Below, in pieces: positions 1-11,617 of a stretch of 64,000 nt of DNA. Made by a program: the position numbers and the translations under genes. Positions within the stretch are counted from its first letter, which is position 1, and each line of letters opens with the position of its first letter. The DNA is from Actinostola sp. cb2023 (taxonomy: Eukaryota; Cnidaria; Anthozoa; Actiniaria; Actinostolidae): NCBI GenBank assembly GCA_033675265.1, contig JAUJYZ010000011.1, positions 130,001 through 194,000 of the forward strand, given 5' to 3'. The notes below the pieces were generated by a model. That model worked only from the letters and a program-made list of their open reading frames with translations, was not told where the DNA came from and did no database searches.

Positions 1-44
1 ACCCATGTTCAATCCATAACAATCACTGGTTTCCATGCCAACAG

Positions 45-3000
45 GGTGGTATGTACGTCTTTCAAATGTTCGACTATCAAGCTGGTGGTATATCTCTTAT
101 CTTAGTGGCTCTACTGGAGTGTATTGGTATAGGATGGTTCTACGGTGAGTAATAATTATCATCATCATCATGAATCGTCATCAATGATCATCATCAATAC
201 ATCACCATCATCATTATCATCATCATTCATAATCATCATCATTATCGTCGATCGTTATCATCATTAGCAGCAGCCACAACACATCAACACAACATCACCA
301 TCATCAATCATCATCAACATTATCAACATTATCAACACCACCATTATTGTCATCATCATATCATCATCATCATTATCATTCATAATCATAATCATTATCG
401 TCGATTGTTATCATCATTAGCAGCAGTCACAAGACATCAACACAACATCACCATCATCAATCATCATCAACACATCACCATCATAAATTAACATCACCAT
501 TATCAACATCATCATCTCATCATCATCATTCATCATCATAATCGTTATCATCATTAACAGCAGCCACAACACATCAACACAACATCACCATCATCAATCA
601 TCACCATTATCATCAACATGATCATGATCATCATCCATGATCATAATTATAATCATTGTCGTCAATTGTCATTATCATCATGAGAAGCAGCAGTAGCATC
701 ATGACATGTTGGTCTTACAAAGATGGTTGTCTTTGCATGTTTCAGGTGTCGAGAATTTCAGTAATAATATTGAGTCCATGGTTGGACACAGACCACACAT
801 CTTCTACTTGATCTGTTGGAAGTACATCTCGCCCTTCATCATAACGGTGAGTAAACTGTTCGCTCAGACCAGAAACAAAATATAGCAAGAACAGTAGCAC
901 CCTGCAACAACATTCCTCCCTGACTGGACCTGCGTGCATGGATTTGTGGAGGACTACTCTGGATGCCAGATTTGTTGCTTAATGACCCCTGTTTAAATCC
1001 ATCCATCCATCCATCCATCCATCCATCCATCCATCCATCCATCCATCCATCCATCCATCCATCCATCCATCCATCCATCCATCCATCCATCCATCCATCC
1101 ATCCATCCATCCATCATCCATCCATCCATCCATCCATCCATTCATCCATCCATCCATCCATCCATCCATCCATCCATCCATCCATCCATCCATCCATCCA
1201 TCCATCCATCCATCCATCCATCCATCCATCCATCCATCCATCCATCCATCCATCCATCCATCCATCCATCCATCCATCCATCCATCCATCAATCCACCCA
1301 TCCATCCATCCATCCATCAATCCATCAATCCATCAATCCATCCATCCATCCATCCATCCATCCATCCATCCATCCATCCATCCATCCATCCATCCATCCA
1401 TCCATCCATCCATCCATCCATCCATCCATCCATCCATCCATCCATCCATCCATCCATCCATCCATCCATCCATCCATCCATCCATCCATCCATCCATCCA
1501 TCCATCCATCCATCCATTCATATCCATCCATCCATCCATCCATCCATCCAACATTCCAACAATCCAACAATCCATCCATCCATCCATCCATCCAACAATC
1601 CAACAATCCATCCATCCATCCAACATCCAATCCATCCATCCATCCATCCATCATCAATCCATCCATCAATCCATCCATCAATCCATCCATCAATCCATCC
1701 ATCAATCTTCTTCTTCTTCTTCTTCTTCTTCTTATTATTATTGCTACAATCCATCCATCCTTTAATCCATCCTTTAATCCATCCATCCACCAATCCATCC
1801 ATCCATCCATCCATCCATCCATCAATCCATCAATCCATCCATCCATCCATCCATCCATCCATCCATCCATCCATCCATCCATCCATCCATCCATCCATCC
1901 ATCCATCCATCCATCCATCCATCCATCCATCCATCCATCCATCCATCCATCCATCCATCCATCCATCCATCCATCCATCCATCCATCCATCCATCATCAT
2001 CCATCCATCCATCCATCCATCCATCCATCCATCCATCCATCCATCCATCCATCCATCCATCCATCCATCCATCCATCCATCCATCCATCCATCCATCCAT
2101 CCATCCATCCATCCATCCATCCATCCATCCATCCATCCATCCATCCATCCATCAATCCATCAATCCATCAAGTCATTTTTCTATACGGCAATCTCATTGG
2201 TCCCATCCTGATCAATAATACGACTAGACGCTCTTCTAGCGTGAAGTCGGGCTTCTAAATGAAATGTAACCTATTTGAACTAAATATAGATATCTTATAG
2301 TGCGATTGAAACAGTTTTTAGTTGCTCGTCGTTGCGTGACTCGAGCTCGATAGAACATGCTTTCCTTGCAATTTCAGTACTGCGATCTTTACAGTATATC
2401 AGTAAAAACGTTATAGCCCGACTTCACGCTACTAGAGCGTCCTGTTTCAATCTAAATTTTGATTTAGACGAGAAAAGACTTATATTTTGGCCCCTTGACC
2501 TCCGGTGCTTTCCCTGATTGGTTTGTGCTTTCTAATCTTTCTTGGCCAGACTTCATGTCTCCTTCGGCTTTAGCGCGCATGCGCTGTAGAAAGGCGATTT
2601 GGAGCCAAAGACGACGACCGTTCTGCATTTTTAGAGTCGGGGCTTCCACAGGAAGCCCGACTAATAACCAACCAATCACAGAGAGCGTTATGCATCTCAA
2701 TTCTCGTTCTGTACATCTTATATTTTCTATGCTGCAATCTCATTGGTTAACTGTCTGTTCTAGGTCATATTCATTTGGAACTGCGTGAGTTGGGGAGGAA
2801 TCGGGTACGGTGACCATATGTTTCCGCCATGGGCTGAGTTCATGGGATGGTTGCTGTGCGTCGTATCTCTCATGTTTGTACCTGGATTTGCTATCTACAA
2901 AATGTACACCTACAAAGGAACAATCAAGCAAGTATGTTTTGAAACATCGGTCGAACCTCTCGTAAGCGACCACTCTCATTTTGACACAAGGTGGTCGCTT

Positions 3001-3834
3001 TGTGGAGGTTATCGCTCACATAGGAGGTTATCGTATCACATAGCTAGGGAGGGGTGGGTGGTCGATCAAGAGGTTTGATTAGTTATGATCAATAGACGTA
3101 AAAAATAAAAATAAAAATACCTCAACTTACTGCTCTGATTTCTGCTTGAGTAATCTGTGTTGTGTTTTATGTTAATACAACGATAATTATTCTTTTTTTC
3201 ATTTTACTATTTACTGTTCACATTGGACGTTTCTTAGAAAAGGTGTATAAAATGATGTAAATTAATGAATGAACAAAGCTGAGCAGTAATTTTCAGAAGA
3301 ATAATCGACCTATACATTTTATCTTGCGTATTTACATCAAGGTCTTACAATACTTTGTCTATTTGATTCTGTTTAACGTCTTTGTTCTTTTTTGTTATCT
3401 CCGCCCAGCGGTTTCGCCGTCTACTTTCTCCAGACTACGACTACATCCGTGCAATTAACAAGAAATATGATATAGATGACAGGTAAGCACAGCACAGCAC
3501 AGCACAGCACAGCACAGCACAGCACAGCACAGCACAGCACAGCACAGCACAGCACAGCACAGCACAGCAGCACACAGCACAGCACAGCACAGCACAGCAC
3601 AGCACAGCACAGCACAGCACAGCACAGCACAGCACAGCACAGCACAGCACAGCACAGCACAGCACAGCACAGCACAGCACAGCACAGCACAGCACAGCAC
3701 AGCACAGCACAGCACAGCACAGCACAGCACAGCACAGCACAGCACAATGATACTCGTATATTGGTGATATTAATCAATCCTATTTAGACCCAAATAACAC
3801 TTCTCTCTGTCTCTTTAGTCAGTCAGCTCTCTAA
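45..3834 (+). CDS. SLC6 neurotransmitter/amino-acid transporter, last five exons
   Basis: This is the C-terminal part of a sodium- and chloride-dependent plasma-membrane symporter (SLC6/NSS family). The exons I assign are 45-144, 746-846, 2764-2931, 3409-3482 and 3819-3834; all have AG/GT borders and the reading frame stays open across every junction. The first begins [15 protein letters not shown], the family signature at TM10. The second gives the loop with [10 protein letters not shown] and the TM11 start (CWKYISPF). The third gives TM12 ([15 protein letters not shown]) and the fourth a basic tail (RFRRLLSP). The last exon adds only SQSAL and a TAA stop, and is the least certain. The 5' exons lie outside the window, so the substrate (GABA, glycine, taurine, creatine or other) cannot be named. 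The introns carry the CCAT and AGCAC arrays and a Helitron-like insertion. Confidence 0.88.
147..660. repeat. ATC/ATT-rich imperfect triplet and hexamer region in SLC6 intron
   Basis: The intron between the first two SLC6 exons is almost entirely degenerate CAT/ATC/ATT triplets. A longer block (CATCAACACAACATCACC and neighbours) recurs about three times, near 285, 437 and 570. This looks like an old, decayed microsatellite. No coding potential is seen. Confidence 0.75.
998..2169. repeat. (CCAT)n tetranucleotide array, about 1.1 kb
   Basis: A very long CCAT array lies in the SLC6 intron. It is interrupted by ATCAATCC and AACAATCC variants and by a TTC run at about 1707-1732. Because CCAT repeats read open in most frames, long reading frames of Ser-Ile-His-Pro or Met-Asp-Gly-Trp appear on both strands. 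These are artefacts, not genes. Confidence 0.95.
2224..2664 (-). mobile_element. Helitron-like non-autonomous element (family A)
   Basis: Read on the minus strand, the element starts at TTAGTCGGGCTTCC with a subterminal hairpin and ends in a second hairpin (ACGCT...AGCGT) followed by CTAG. The base before it is A and the base after is T, with no target duplication, which is the A^T insertion style of Helitrons. A relative of the same terminal hairpin occurs internally near 2415 on the other strand. Assignment to Helitrons is inference; no Rep/helicase is present. Confidence 0.45.
3484..3745. repeat. (AGCAC)n pentanucleotide array touching a splice donor
   Basis: About 52 near-perfect AGCAC units, with one interruption near 3568, begin inside the donor site of the penultimate SLC6 exon (ACAG/GTAAGCACAGC). 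The array fills most of the final intron. Cys/Ala/Val/Leu or His/Ser/Thr/Ala/Gln reading frames over it are artefacts. Confidence 0.95.
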
Positions 3835-4136
3835 GATAGACAGCCCTTTAGGACGAATACGCCTGGATAGTCGTTGAGCCCGGCTGTCAGGAGAGTGTTG
3901 GAGAAAATGTAGTTACATAATTAGACGACCAGCTTTTTTAATGATCAATGTAATGATAGCAATAGATAGTATCTGTCTCCTTTTACATGTTTAATCACAA
4001 CCAACATTTTTAATTAATTATCAAAACTGTACATTGTTGTTTTCAATCTATCTTATACGTGCAAGATTATAAACTTTGGAATTTAGTGGGTTTCTTTTCG
4101 AGAGAAACTGAACACTATAATAACGTACAGTTCTCA
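3835..4136 (+). other. Probable SLC6 3' UTR or flank
   Basis: Unique-looking AT-rich sequence follows the proposed SLC6 stop codon. I see no gene here. The first canonical AATAAA downstream is at about 4859, beyond a MITE, so the 3' end of the transcript is not settled. Confidence 0.35.
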
Positions 4137-4378
4137 TATACAGCTATTTCAAAAAAGGTTGGTGAAGGTTTTGTTACATCCTGCATCTTGCATACCAAGC
4201 CCGAAATGCACTATGGGCGATGTGAATGGAGTCAGCGAAAGGTCACAACAATTATGGACTCTGGGAATTTTCCCAAACTTTGTCTTAGCAATATGGAGCA
4301 GGAATATTTTCTTCTGTATGTGCATGCTGACATTATATGCAAGATGCAACAAAACCTTCACCAACCTTGCTGTATATA
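4137..4378. mobile_element. MITE with TATACAGC... terminal inverted repeats
   Basis: The arms begin TATACAGC and include AAGGTTGGTGAAGGTTTTGT at about 4156 on the left, with its complement at about 4350-4371 on the right. The ends match the element at 44677-44966 (TATACAGCTATTTCAAAAAA), so this is a two-copy family in the window. No transposase is present. Confidence 0.7.
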
Positions 4379-5054
4379 GGCAGCTTCCTCCAAGTCCTGT
4401 ACAACATTTACTGAAGAATTATATCGAAGGCCAAACAGGCCGAAACGTTAATATTAAAGTCTTTGACCAGCAAGTGATTCGACGATGTCATTATTTATAT
4501 TCCATAACCTATCATTCCTCGATTGACGTCGCGTCTTCTCAAGTACGTTAAAGTGCCTATGAAACGAAAATGTCGATCCTTTGTTTTATTGTACATTATT
4601 GTTGTTTGGTCTTTCTCTGAACATTTGCTGTATTTAAACATCGACTTTGAGCGTGCGAACATTTTCTTTTTGCGGTTCGAAAATTATCATTTTCAACCAA
4701 AATGTGCGACAAGAGACTGGGCCCTTGACAATGGTTCGGTGACGTCATAAGTTGTGTATGCCTTTGTTTGCACAACTTATGACATCACATTTCTATAGTT
4801 TGACCGAGCGGGAATATTGTCGTACTTTGAAACCCAAAATGCCCAACTTCGTGTGCGAAATAAAAAATGTTCCTGAAGCTCAATTCACTTTTTATTAACG
4901 CCATGTAAACAAGCAAATAGTAAACTTTCGTAGTAGCAAATAAAAACGGGGTCTGTTTTTTTTTTTTTTTTCGATGGAGGCGAAAACGAGGCTTATTTTG
5001 CTGTAATTATAGGCACTTTAAGGCCTGGGATGGAGGCGAAAACGAGGCTAACCC
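4379..5054. other. Non-coding stretch, no gene seen
   Basis: AT-rich sequence with a short inverted pair (ATAAGTTGTG near 4747 against CACAACTTATGACATCAC near 4770), an AATAAA at about 4859 and a T run near 4957. Nothing codes convincingly. Confidence 0.4.
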
Positions 5055-5853
5055 TATTTTATTTTGCTGTTATGACAGGTTTTGCTCAAAATTCACGAAA
5101 CGTCTCACAGGTATATAACTTTACGAGTTTCAACTTTTAAGATAATAATATATGTGATAAAGTGATCACGTGACCTCTTGCCTCACTCCCATGTCCCTCG
5201 AAAATTTGAATTAAAATGGGGTGATGGGTATTTTATGTTTGGAAAAAGTTATGCCACATTTTCGTTTGTCTGAACAACTTTGTGACAGGTATAAGAAGGT
5301 CACGTGACCTATTTTGTCAAATATCTCCTTAATACTCACACCTGAACAACTAATGTGTATCCCATGTCCCTCGAAAATTTGAATGGGTGATAAGGAGATG
5401 GAAAATTTGAATTAAAAATGATGGGTATTTTATGTTTGGAAAAAGATGCCACATTTTCGTTTGTCTTTGTGACAGGTATAAGAATCTGCCCTCACACCTG
5501 AACAACTAATGTGTATTAAGGAGATGTTCGCTTCAATATGATTGACCCTGATTGACCCCCAAGGTCACGTGACCTATTTTGTCAAATATCTCCTTAATAC
5601 AAATTAGTTGTTCAGGTGTGAGGGCAGATTCTTATACCTGTCACATAAACAGACGAAAATATGGCATAACTTTTGCCATACATAAAATACCCATCACCCC
5701 ATTTTAATACAAATTTTCGAGGGACATGGGAGTGAGGCAAGAGATCACGTGATCATTTTATCACTTAAAAGTTGAAACTCGTAAAGTTATATACCTGTGA
5801 GAAGTTTCGTGAATTTCGAGCAAAACCTGTCATAACAGCAAAATAAAATAGGC
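5055..5853. mobile_element. Foldback element, about 0.8 kb
   Basis: The left arm from TATTTTGCTGTTATGACAGG onward is mirrored by the right arm ending near 5853. The arms extend inward with interruptions to the internal pair around GGTCACGTGACC (about 5300 and 5563). The arms have diverged by small indels, so the element is not recent. There is no coding region. Confidence 0.8.
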
Positions 5854-7126
5854 TTAGCCTCGTTTTCATGTCCATCCAAAAATCGTCCAAAATGATCATT
5901 TTGGGTGGATTATAGCCCATGCAAAATGGTCTAGCAAATATGTAGGTATAATTATCCCATGCAGTAAGAAAATCCTTCTTACCTCCATATTGAGGACAAT
6001 TTTTACAATAATTAGGCCTAAAGTACACTGCTTGGGCTGCCTGTGCTGCGAGAAGACCTTGTTACCAGTCCCTCACGTTTTTATGAATTAATTCAATATG
6101 GCGGCGTCCATGTTGTTTGTCGTGGTGTTGTTGGTGTTTGTCGGTCACAACATCTCTGGTTCGGCCAGTTACTATAGGTTATGCTACCTCGTGGGCCAGT
6201 AGGCAGGCATTTCGGGTGAGTACTGTTTCTCATTGGAGTCAGAATTGAGTTCATAACCTGTGAATCGAAGGCTTCCCTGGTGTTGGAATGAAACACGTGT
6301 TAGAGGTCGTCTGTGCAGACTTCATGGATGTATCTTGGTAGAGGTTACATCACATAGAACAGTACATAAGCAGTAGTCTAACCCTATTAAACCCTAGTCG
6401 TTCTGCCTCTGGTCCATGTGATTTAGCCTCTATCTTGGTGTCATTCATATCAGCCAACAGAGTGAAGGTTAGTGTAAATATGGGTACAGGGTCAATCATG
6501 CTATGCTGTACTTTGGAATTGTGATGCCGGGTAATGCATTTAAGGCTTGTGATCAGCTGAATACATTCTTGAACTGATTAATATAACTGATTTAAATGAG
6601 GTCTTGTTAATAATTCATACTGAATGACAGAAAATCAGTAAAAAGCTTTATAATCTTATATTCTCAGCAGCTTAAACGATTTCATTTACGGTATTTATTA
6701 TGAAATAAAGATTGATTGATTGATTGATACAGTGTCTAGTAGAGATAATGTGAAATACTGCTATTGTAAAATTGAAGACAAATTGAAATCGAGCGACTGT
6801 GACTAATATGTGACATTTCAGTGATTTGCAATTGAGTAACAAGCAAAAACTGTTGTTCACACGAATAAGATTTCATATTTAGTCAGGCACTTGAGCAGCA
6901 TTCACAGAAGTTCTTGACTGAAGATAAATGAATATTGAAATTATGATCAACTTGGCTTGAGTTCTGATTGGATTAAACTGCGGTACTATTTTGGTATTTT
7001 TATTTGATTGACAGTAAATTTCATCACTGGTGAAGAGAACTTGTGAACAATTCAGTTACAATTCTAAATTCAGAAACATTAGGAATCAGTATCTTGTGCT
7101 TCCGATTGTAGAATATTATGTGCTTA
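5854..7126. other. Non-coding stretch with repeat fragments
   Basis: Around 5900-5935 lies one unit related to the tandem repeat at 25.2-27.1 kb (TTATAGCCCATGCAAAATGG). Near 6030 is a copy of the TTGGGCTGCCTGTG end shared by several foldbacks here. A short GATT microsatellite lies at about 6711-6729. No gene is recognised. Confidence 0.45.
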
Positions 7127-7342
7127 TTACAGTGAGGACACACTAACCGGGACCACTTGAGCAAAACTGACCAATCAGATTACACCTGAAAATAATCACA
7201 TTCCAACAAAAGTTGTCTGGGCCAATCATCATTATAGTCATAATGATGATTGGCACAGATGACTTTGTTGGAAACATTTTCAGCTGTAATCTGATTGGTC
7301 AGTTTTGCTCAAGTGGTCCCGGTTAGTGTGTCCTCACTGTAA
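7127..7342. mobile_element. Near-perfect palindromic MITE
   Basis: The arms start TTACAGTGAGGACACACTAA and run almost to the centre (ATCATCATTATAG...ATAATGATGAT), giving a 216-bp hairpin with few mismatches. The high arm identity suggests a recent insertion. Confidence 0.85.
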
Positions 7343-7550
7343 AAGTGAGAGGGCCGGATGGGAAAATATTTGGCTTGAGGTCATGGGTGAGATCCATGTT
7401 GAATGACCAAGAGCCAAATATTTTCCAGTTCGGCCCGACCTAACTCAGTCAATAAATATTTTATCATATGACCCACCTGACCCTCTTTTTTCAATGGAAC
7501 GAGATGCCATCATGTTGGACCCCATCACATGACTTTTTCTAATGGTTTTA

Positions 7551-8484
7551 TTAACCCTTTGACACCCAGAGATTTTTGAGTTTTTTAGCGATTTTCTGGA
7601 TCTAATCACGCCATAGGAAATTTCGATTCCATATAAGGGGTTTCCATGGAAATCTTGACAGATCTGAATGCCCGTGGGCTCGCGTTTTCACGTGGTTTGC
7701 CTTTCTTCTTGGGATCTCCTCGAGGCCAGTAGTTTTAGCTGCTTGAAGAGGCCAATTTTGCATTTTAGAGTGTTTTATAGCCATTATTCGCAGCTTGACT
7801 GGCATGGTAGAGACCGTTCTCCTGGAAGAAATCAGGAGTAAGATACAAATTCACGAACACATTTCGGCAGCTCGTTGAGATTTTCCAAAATGGCGGACTC
7901 AAAGTGAAATCGTCTCTCTGGTCTTTCTGTGGTGGATTCCAGGGCCTACAAAGGCATTTTTGGTGACTTTGAACTTGAAAAGAATGCAACCAGTGCAATA
8001 TTTTGCCTGTAGGACCAAGTGGCTCGACACTCTAAAAAACACAAAGGGCGGGATGCTTGCTGTCGAAAATTCCCATATGTTCCCAGCATCCTTTTCGGGC
8101 GTGCAGAAGGAAAACACGTGTTTACAAAAGTGGTCCTAAGGAAATGGCTATTGTTTGGCGAGTTAAGGAAGAGAGAGGGAAAAATTCATGACTATAAAGT
8201 TTGCCGAGAAAGTGGCGTTATTGTTTTGCAAGGATGTATTTTGGAAGAAAATCCAAGTCAAATGTCGAGGTCATTTTTGATTTCTATGAAAAATAAATTG
8301 AACTAGTGCCCAGAAATCGGACCTGTAAGTCAGTTTACTTGAAGTTAAAATTTGAAGAGTTATCTAGTTGTCACTAAAAACTGGTCATGAGATGGATGTT
8401 ACAAAAATTCAGAAAGTTAGAATTTTTAAAAGCAGTATCGATTTTTACGGGCGGTTTCGGGCGCCGTGGGAGTCAAAGGGTTAA
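7551..8484. mobile_element. piggyBac-like non-autonomous element (TTAA ends)
   Basis: The ends are TTAACCCTTTGACACCC on the left and the complement of TTAACCCTTTGACTCCC on the right. This matches the TTAA target and CCCTTTG terminus style of piggyBac elements. The left half is clearly related to 13364 onward. No transposase domain is visible, so it is non-autonomous or captured filler. Confidence 0.6.
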
Positions 8485-9114
8485 GAGCGTGTGAGTCAGG
8501 AAATATGGGTCATATCATAAAAGTGTTCATAGGGTTTCATGTTGGGATTCATTATCATTTTTCATTCGATATTCAATTTTTTGAAAACTGGCAAACTGTA
8601 GTTCATTCTATCGACATCTCCAATGTAAGTGTAGCATGAAAATACTAAAATTGGTGGCAAAGAGTACATTACATTTAGTACACAGTATCTCTAATACACG
8701 TACAATACAATATACTTTACCAGAATTTAAGAACTAGTTGTTTTGGATTGTTGTGCATCGTGAAACAAGCAGTTTTCATTTAAACTTTGTCTTAACCAGG
8801 TCAATGTTGTCAGTATTTCATCAGTTTTTGATGTGATAAATATTGCAGTAGTCACTTTTACAAGATGAACTAAGTACATGTACATTGTTGTAGCTAAACT
8901 GTGTCACGCGGGACCAGTAAATCGGAACATTCAAATGAAATAGACTCATGTCTCGAACATTCTGACAGAAAAATCAAATCTCCATGTTTATATCTATATA
9001 TCTGTTTACTCAGGCTGTTGTGATTGCAGAGTATGTAGGCTTTATTAGCTGGCACAAATTTTCATCCTATTTACCAGTAATTAAGAAAGTTTTTTAGAAA
9101 ATATTTAGTGGTCT
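8485..9114. other. Non-coding stretch, nothing recognised
   Basis: AT-rich sequence with no repeat structure or coding signal that I can support. Confidence 0.4.
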
Positions 9115-9122
9115 GTAGGATT

Positions 9123-9180
<58 letters not shown>

Positions 9181-9505
9181 ACTTCCATATATGGGAGGGT
9201 ATATAATTTTATGTGAGTCGTCTGTCCTAAACTGTGTATGGTAATGCACGATTGTCGTCGTTAAATATGGTTTTATCCGGCATTTAACCAACCGAGATGC
9301 GAGACGTTTGCCGGTCTTTAGCAGGTCATCAGTCAACATAAAACCCTTTGCCCTTTGTCCTGAACAGGGTCCTAAAATAGAGGGTGTTGTCCTAGACAGG
9401 GTAGGTTTTTTAGATTTTTTTTGTCCTAAACAGAGTCAGGTTTTCAAACCCTCAGCGGCACCCCTATACCCCCAAGTACCCCCCTGGGAGGATATTCCGT
9501 AGGAC
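9115..9505. mobile_element. MITE with a 55-base G tract inside its left arm
   Basis: The left end (TAGGATTCC, then a G run at 9125-9179, then GGTACTTCC) pairs with the right end (AAGTACCCCCCTGGGAGGAT...CTACGG region near 9470-9503). The G tract replaces a run of about six bases in the right arm, so it is a slippage expansion within the inverted repeat. Confidence 0.55.
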
Positions 9506-10382
9506 TTTGAAATATTCATACCGTTATTTGAAATGTTGATTTCAAAATGTTTGAATTACTGGTCACGCATGACATAGTTAAGCTATAACAAGGAAAAGGA
9601 ATCAGTGAATAATTTATTGTACATGCATGAAATGCATGAAATCAAATTAGTATTAAATTCTTCATGCATTAATAACAAATTTTAGGTACATTTGCATATC
9701 CTCTGGAACCAATTCTTTATGAATTAGTAACCCTATAACATCAATGATTTATCAGCATTGAATAAATTACATTTGCATATCTAATAAGGAACCATATTTG
9801 TAATTTACAGTAGTAACCATAGTAACCATCACATGGCTGTTTGAGATTCTTTATGAATCAGTGTCCAACCTGCATACAGTTTATTCAGTGTTTCTTTTTT
9901 TGTTCTTCCAAGTCGTTAATTACCGGTATTGTATTTTGATTTCGTTAGTAATGGAATGTATTCACTGTAATTAGTAAGGGGGAGGCATTAGTTAGAGCGG
10001 CAGCAGCAACAGCTTAGTTTTCTTTGATCACAAGTCTTGAAGAGTCATCCTATCATCCTTTTTCACTGGGTAGTATATTATGGTTATCTCTAACACTCAT
10101 ATTTACACTCACCCCACCCTAGCAGCTAATATGAATGTCACAGTATACTACTGTGGGGTCTATAGTGGGTAAGGGATTTGGCATTCTTGTAGATTACCTT
10201 CAACCCCGGGGAAGCCTTTGATTTGCTAACTATGGTCTTAAAGGACGGCTCTGGTCTGGGCAGTCAGAGCCGCTATGTAGGCTAAATGGTCGTAAATCGG
10301 GGAAGCCACTGATACTAGGTGCTGGAAGGGTCATGTGGAGGTGATGGGGCCTTGAAGTGGAGGATGGAGATGGTGGAGCTAG
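9506..10382. other. Non-coding stretch, nothing recognised
   Basis: AT-rich, with scattered ATGCATGAAATGCATG-type short repeats near 9625. No gene or element boundary could be supported. Confidence 0.4.
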
Positions 10383-10500
10383 GTAGAGGTAGCAGGGCCT
10401 AGAGGTGGTTGGGCCTAGAGGTGGTGGGGCCTAGAGGTGGTGGGACCTAGTGGAGATGGGCCCTAGAGGTGGAGGTGGGGCCTAGAGGTGGTGGTGGAGG
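10383..10500. repeat. GGGCCTAGAGGTGGT minisatellite
   Basis: Seven or so imperfect copies of a 15-17 bp unit (GGGCCTAGAGGTGGT) follow GA/GT-rich sequence. Confidence 0.75.
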
Positions 10501-10645
10501 GGGTAGGTGGTGAAAGGTAGCAGTTGATGGAGAAATGTATTAATGAAAAAGGGCGTGTACCCTATAGAGGTGGCATATAATTAAACTATTTCTTTTAAAT
10601 GTTTTTTATTGTGATATTAAAACATCAATACACTAAGATACTCCA

Positions 10646-10713
10646 TATATTACATATCATACATAAATTACATATCATACATAAATTACATATCATACAT
10701 AAATTACATATCA
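10646..10713. repeat. 19-bp tandem repeat (ATTACATATCATACATAA)
   Basis: Three to four consecutive copies of a unit of about 19 bp. Confidence 0.8.
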
Positions 10714-11285
10714 TGAACTTATGTAATACCACACGCACTAGAACCAGAAACTAAGTACAGAGTAAACAACACTAAACAGTTTTTCTATTTAGTACTATTT
10801 ACCGAGTACTGTTTCATGGTATTGTGCTTGCACTATTACAAAGACAATAATTAAACTTCACGTCAAGGTTTCTGAATGCCTTATATGGTCAATGGAAAAT
10901 TATCAGTCAAACTATACAGAGAATATGGGAGACTTGTAACCATAGCAACAATATGATTCAAGTTTCTTTACAGTTGCTCCAATGTCTCCCATGATTCATT
11001 GCAATCTCAAGACTGATGTGATACCACTGACTACTAATATATGTACCTATCAATGTCAAGCCTAAGGGGGGAGGGGTGGGGGGTTTGACAGACAAGGCCT
11101 CCCCGATGGTGGTGGAATTTGACAAATTATGTGGGTCTTTGATATTCATCCTATAAATGTGTAAAGAAGTTCATCAACTTTTGACAGGTCTTGGGATTCT
11201 TGTCTCCCCCTGTCTCCCCTCCCCCAGGGCTTCACATTGACAGGTGCATTATTAAATTTGAAATGGCCAATAGAAACCATGACTT

Positions 11286-11617
11286 AAAGCGCATTCACAC
11301 AAGACTGTAACTATAATCAATTGGCGGTCAAACAATAATAATTACTGAATCAGAGTCTTAGTCACCACAACACAAGTGGGACATCACAACCATTACAAGA
11401 ATTAATATTGTTGAAGTGCATTTCTGTAATGTAACAAATCTCCCACCTAAATGAGAGAGAGAGTACTTGCCAATTCACTTCAGTCATACGAAAGAAACAA
11501 TCTTTGAACACTTTCAGCCAATACAAAACGTATGCACAGTACAGTATGCACTTCAATCAGTTGCAAGTTAAACATTTTAAATCAATTAGAATGTCAATCA
11601 AGTGTGAATGCGCTTTA
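11286..11617. mobile_element. MITE with AAAGCGCATTCACAC ends
   Basis: AAAGCGCATTCACAC at the left end is mirrored by GTGTGAATGCGCTTT at the right end. The interior is AT-rich with no coding capacity. Confidence 0.6.

Noticed and set aside
963..2258. Long reading frames of Ser-Ile-His-Pro and Met-Asp-Gly-Trp repeats
   Set aside because: They are translations of the CCAT microsatellite, present in several frames on both strands.
3421..3787. Cys/Ala/Val/Leu frames on the minus strand
   Set aside because: They are translations of the AGCAC array inside an SLC6 intron.
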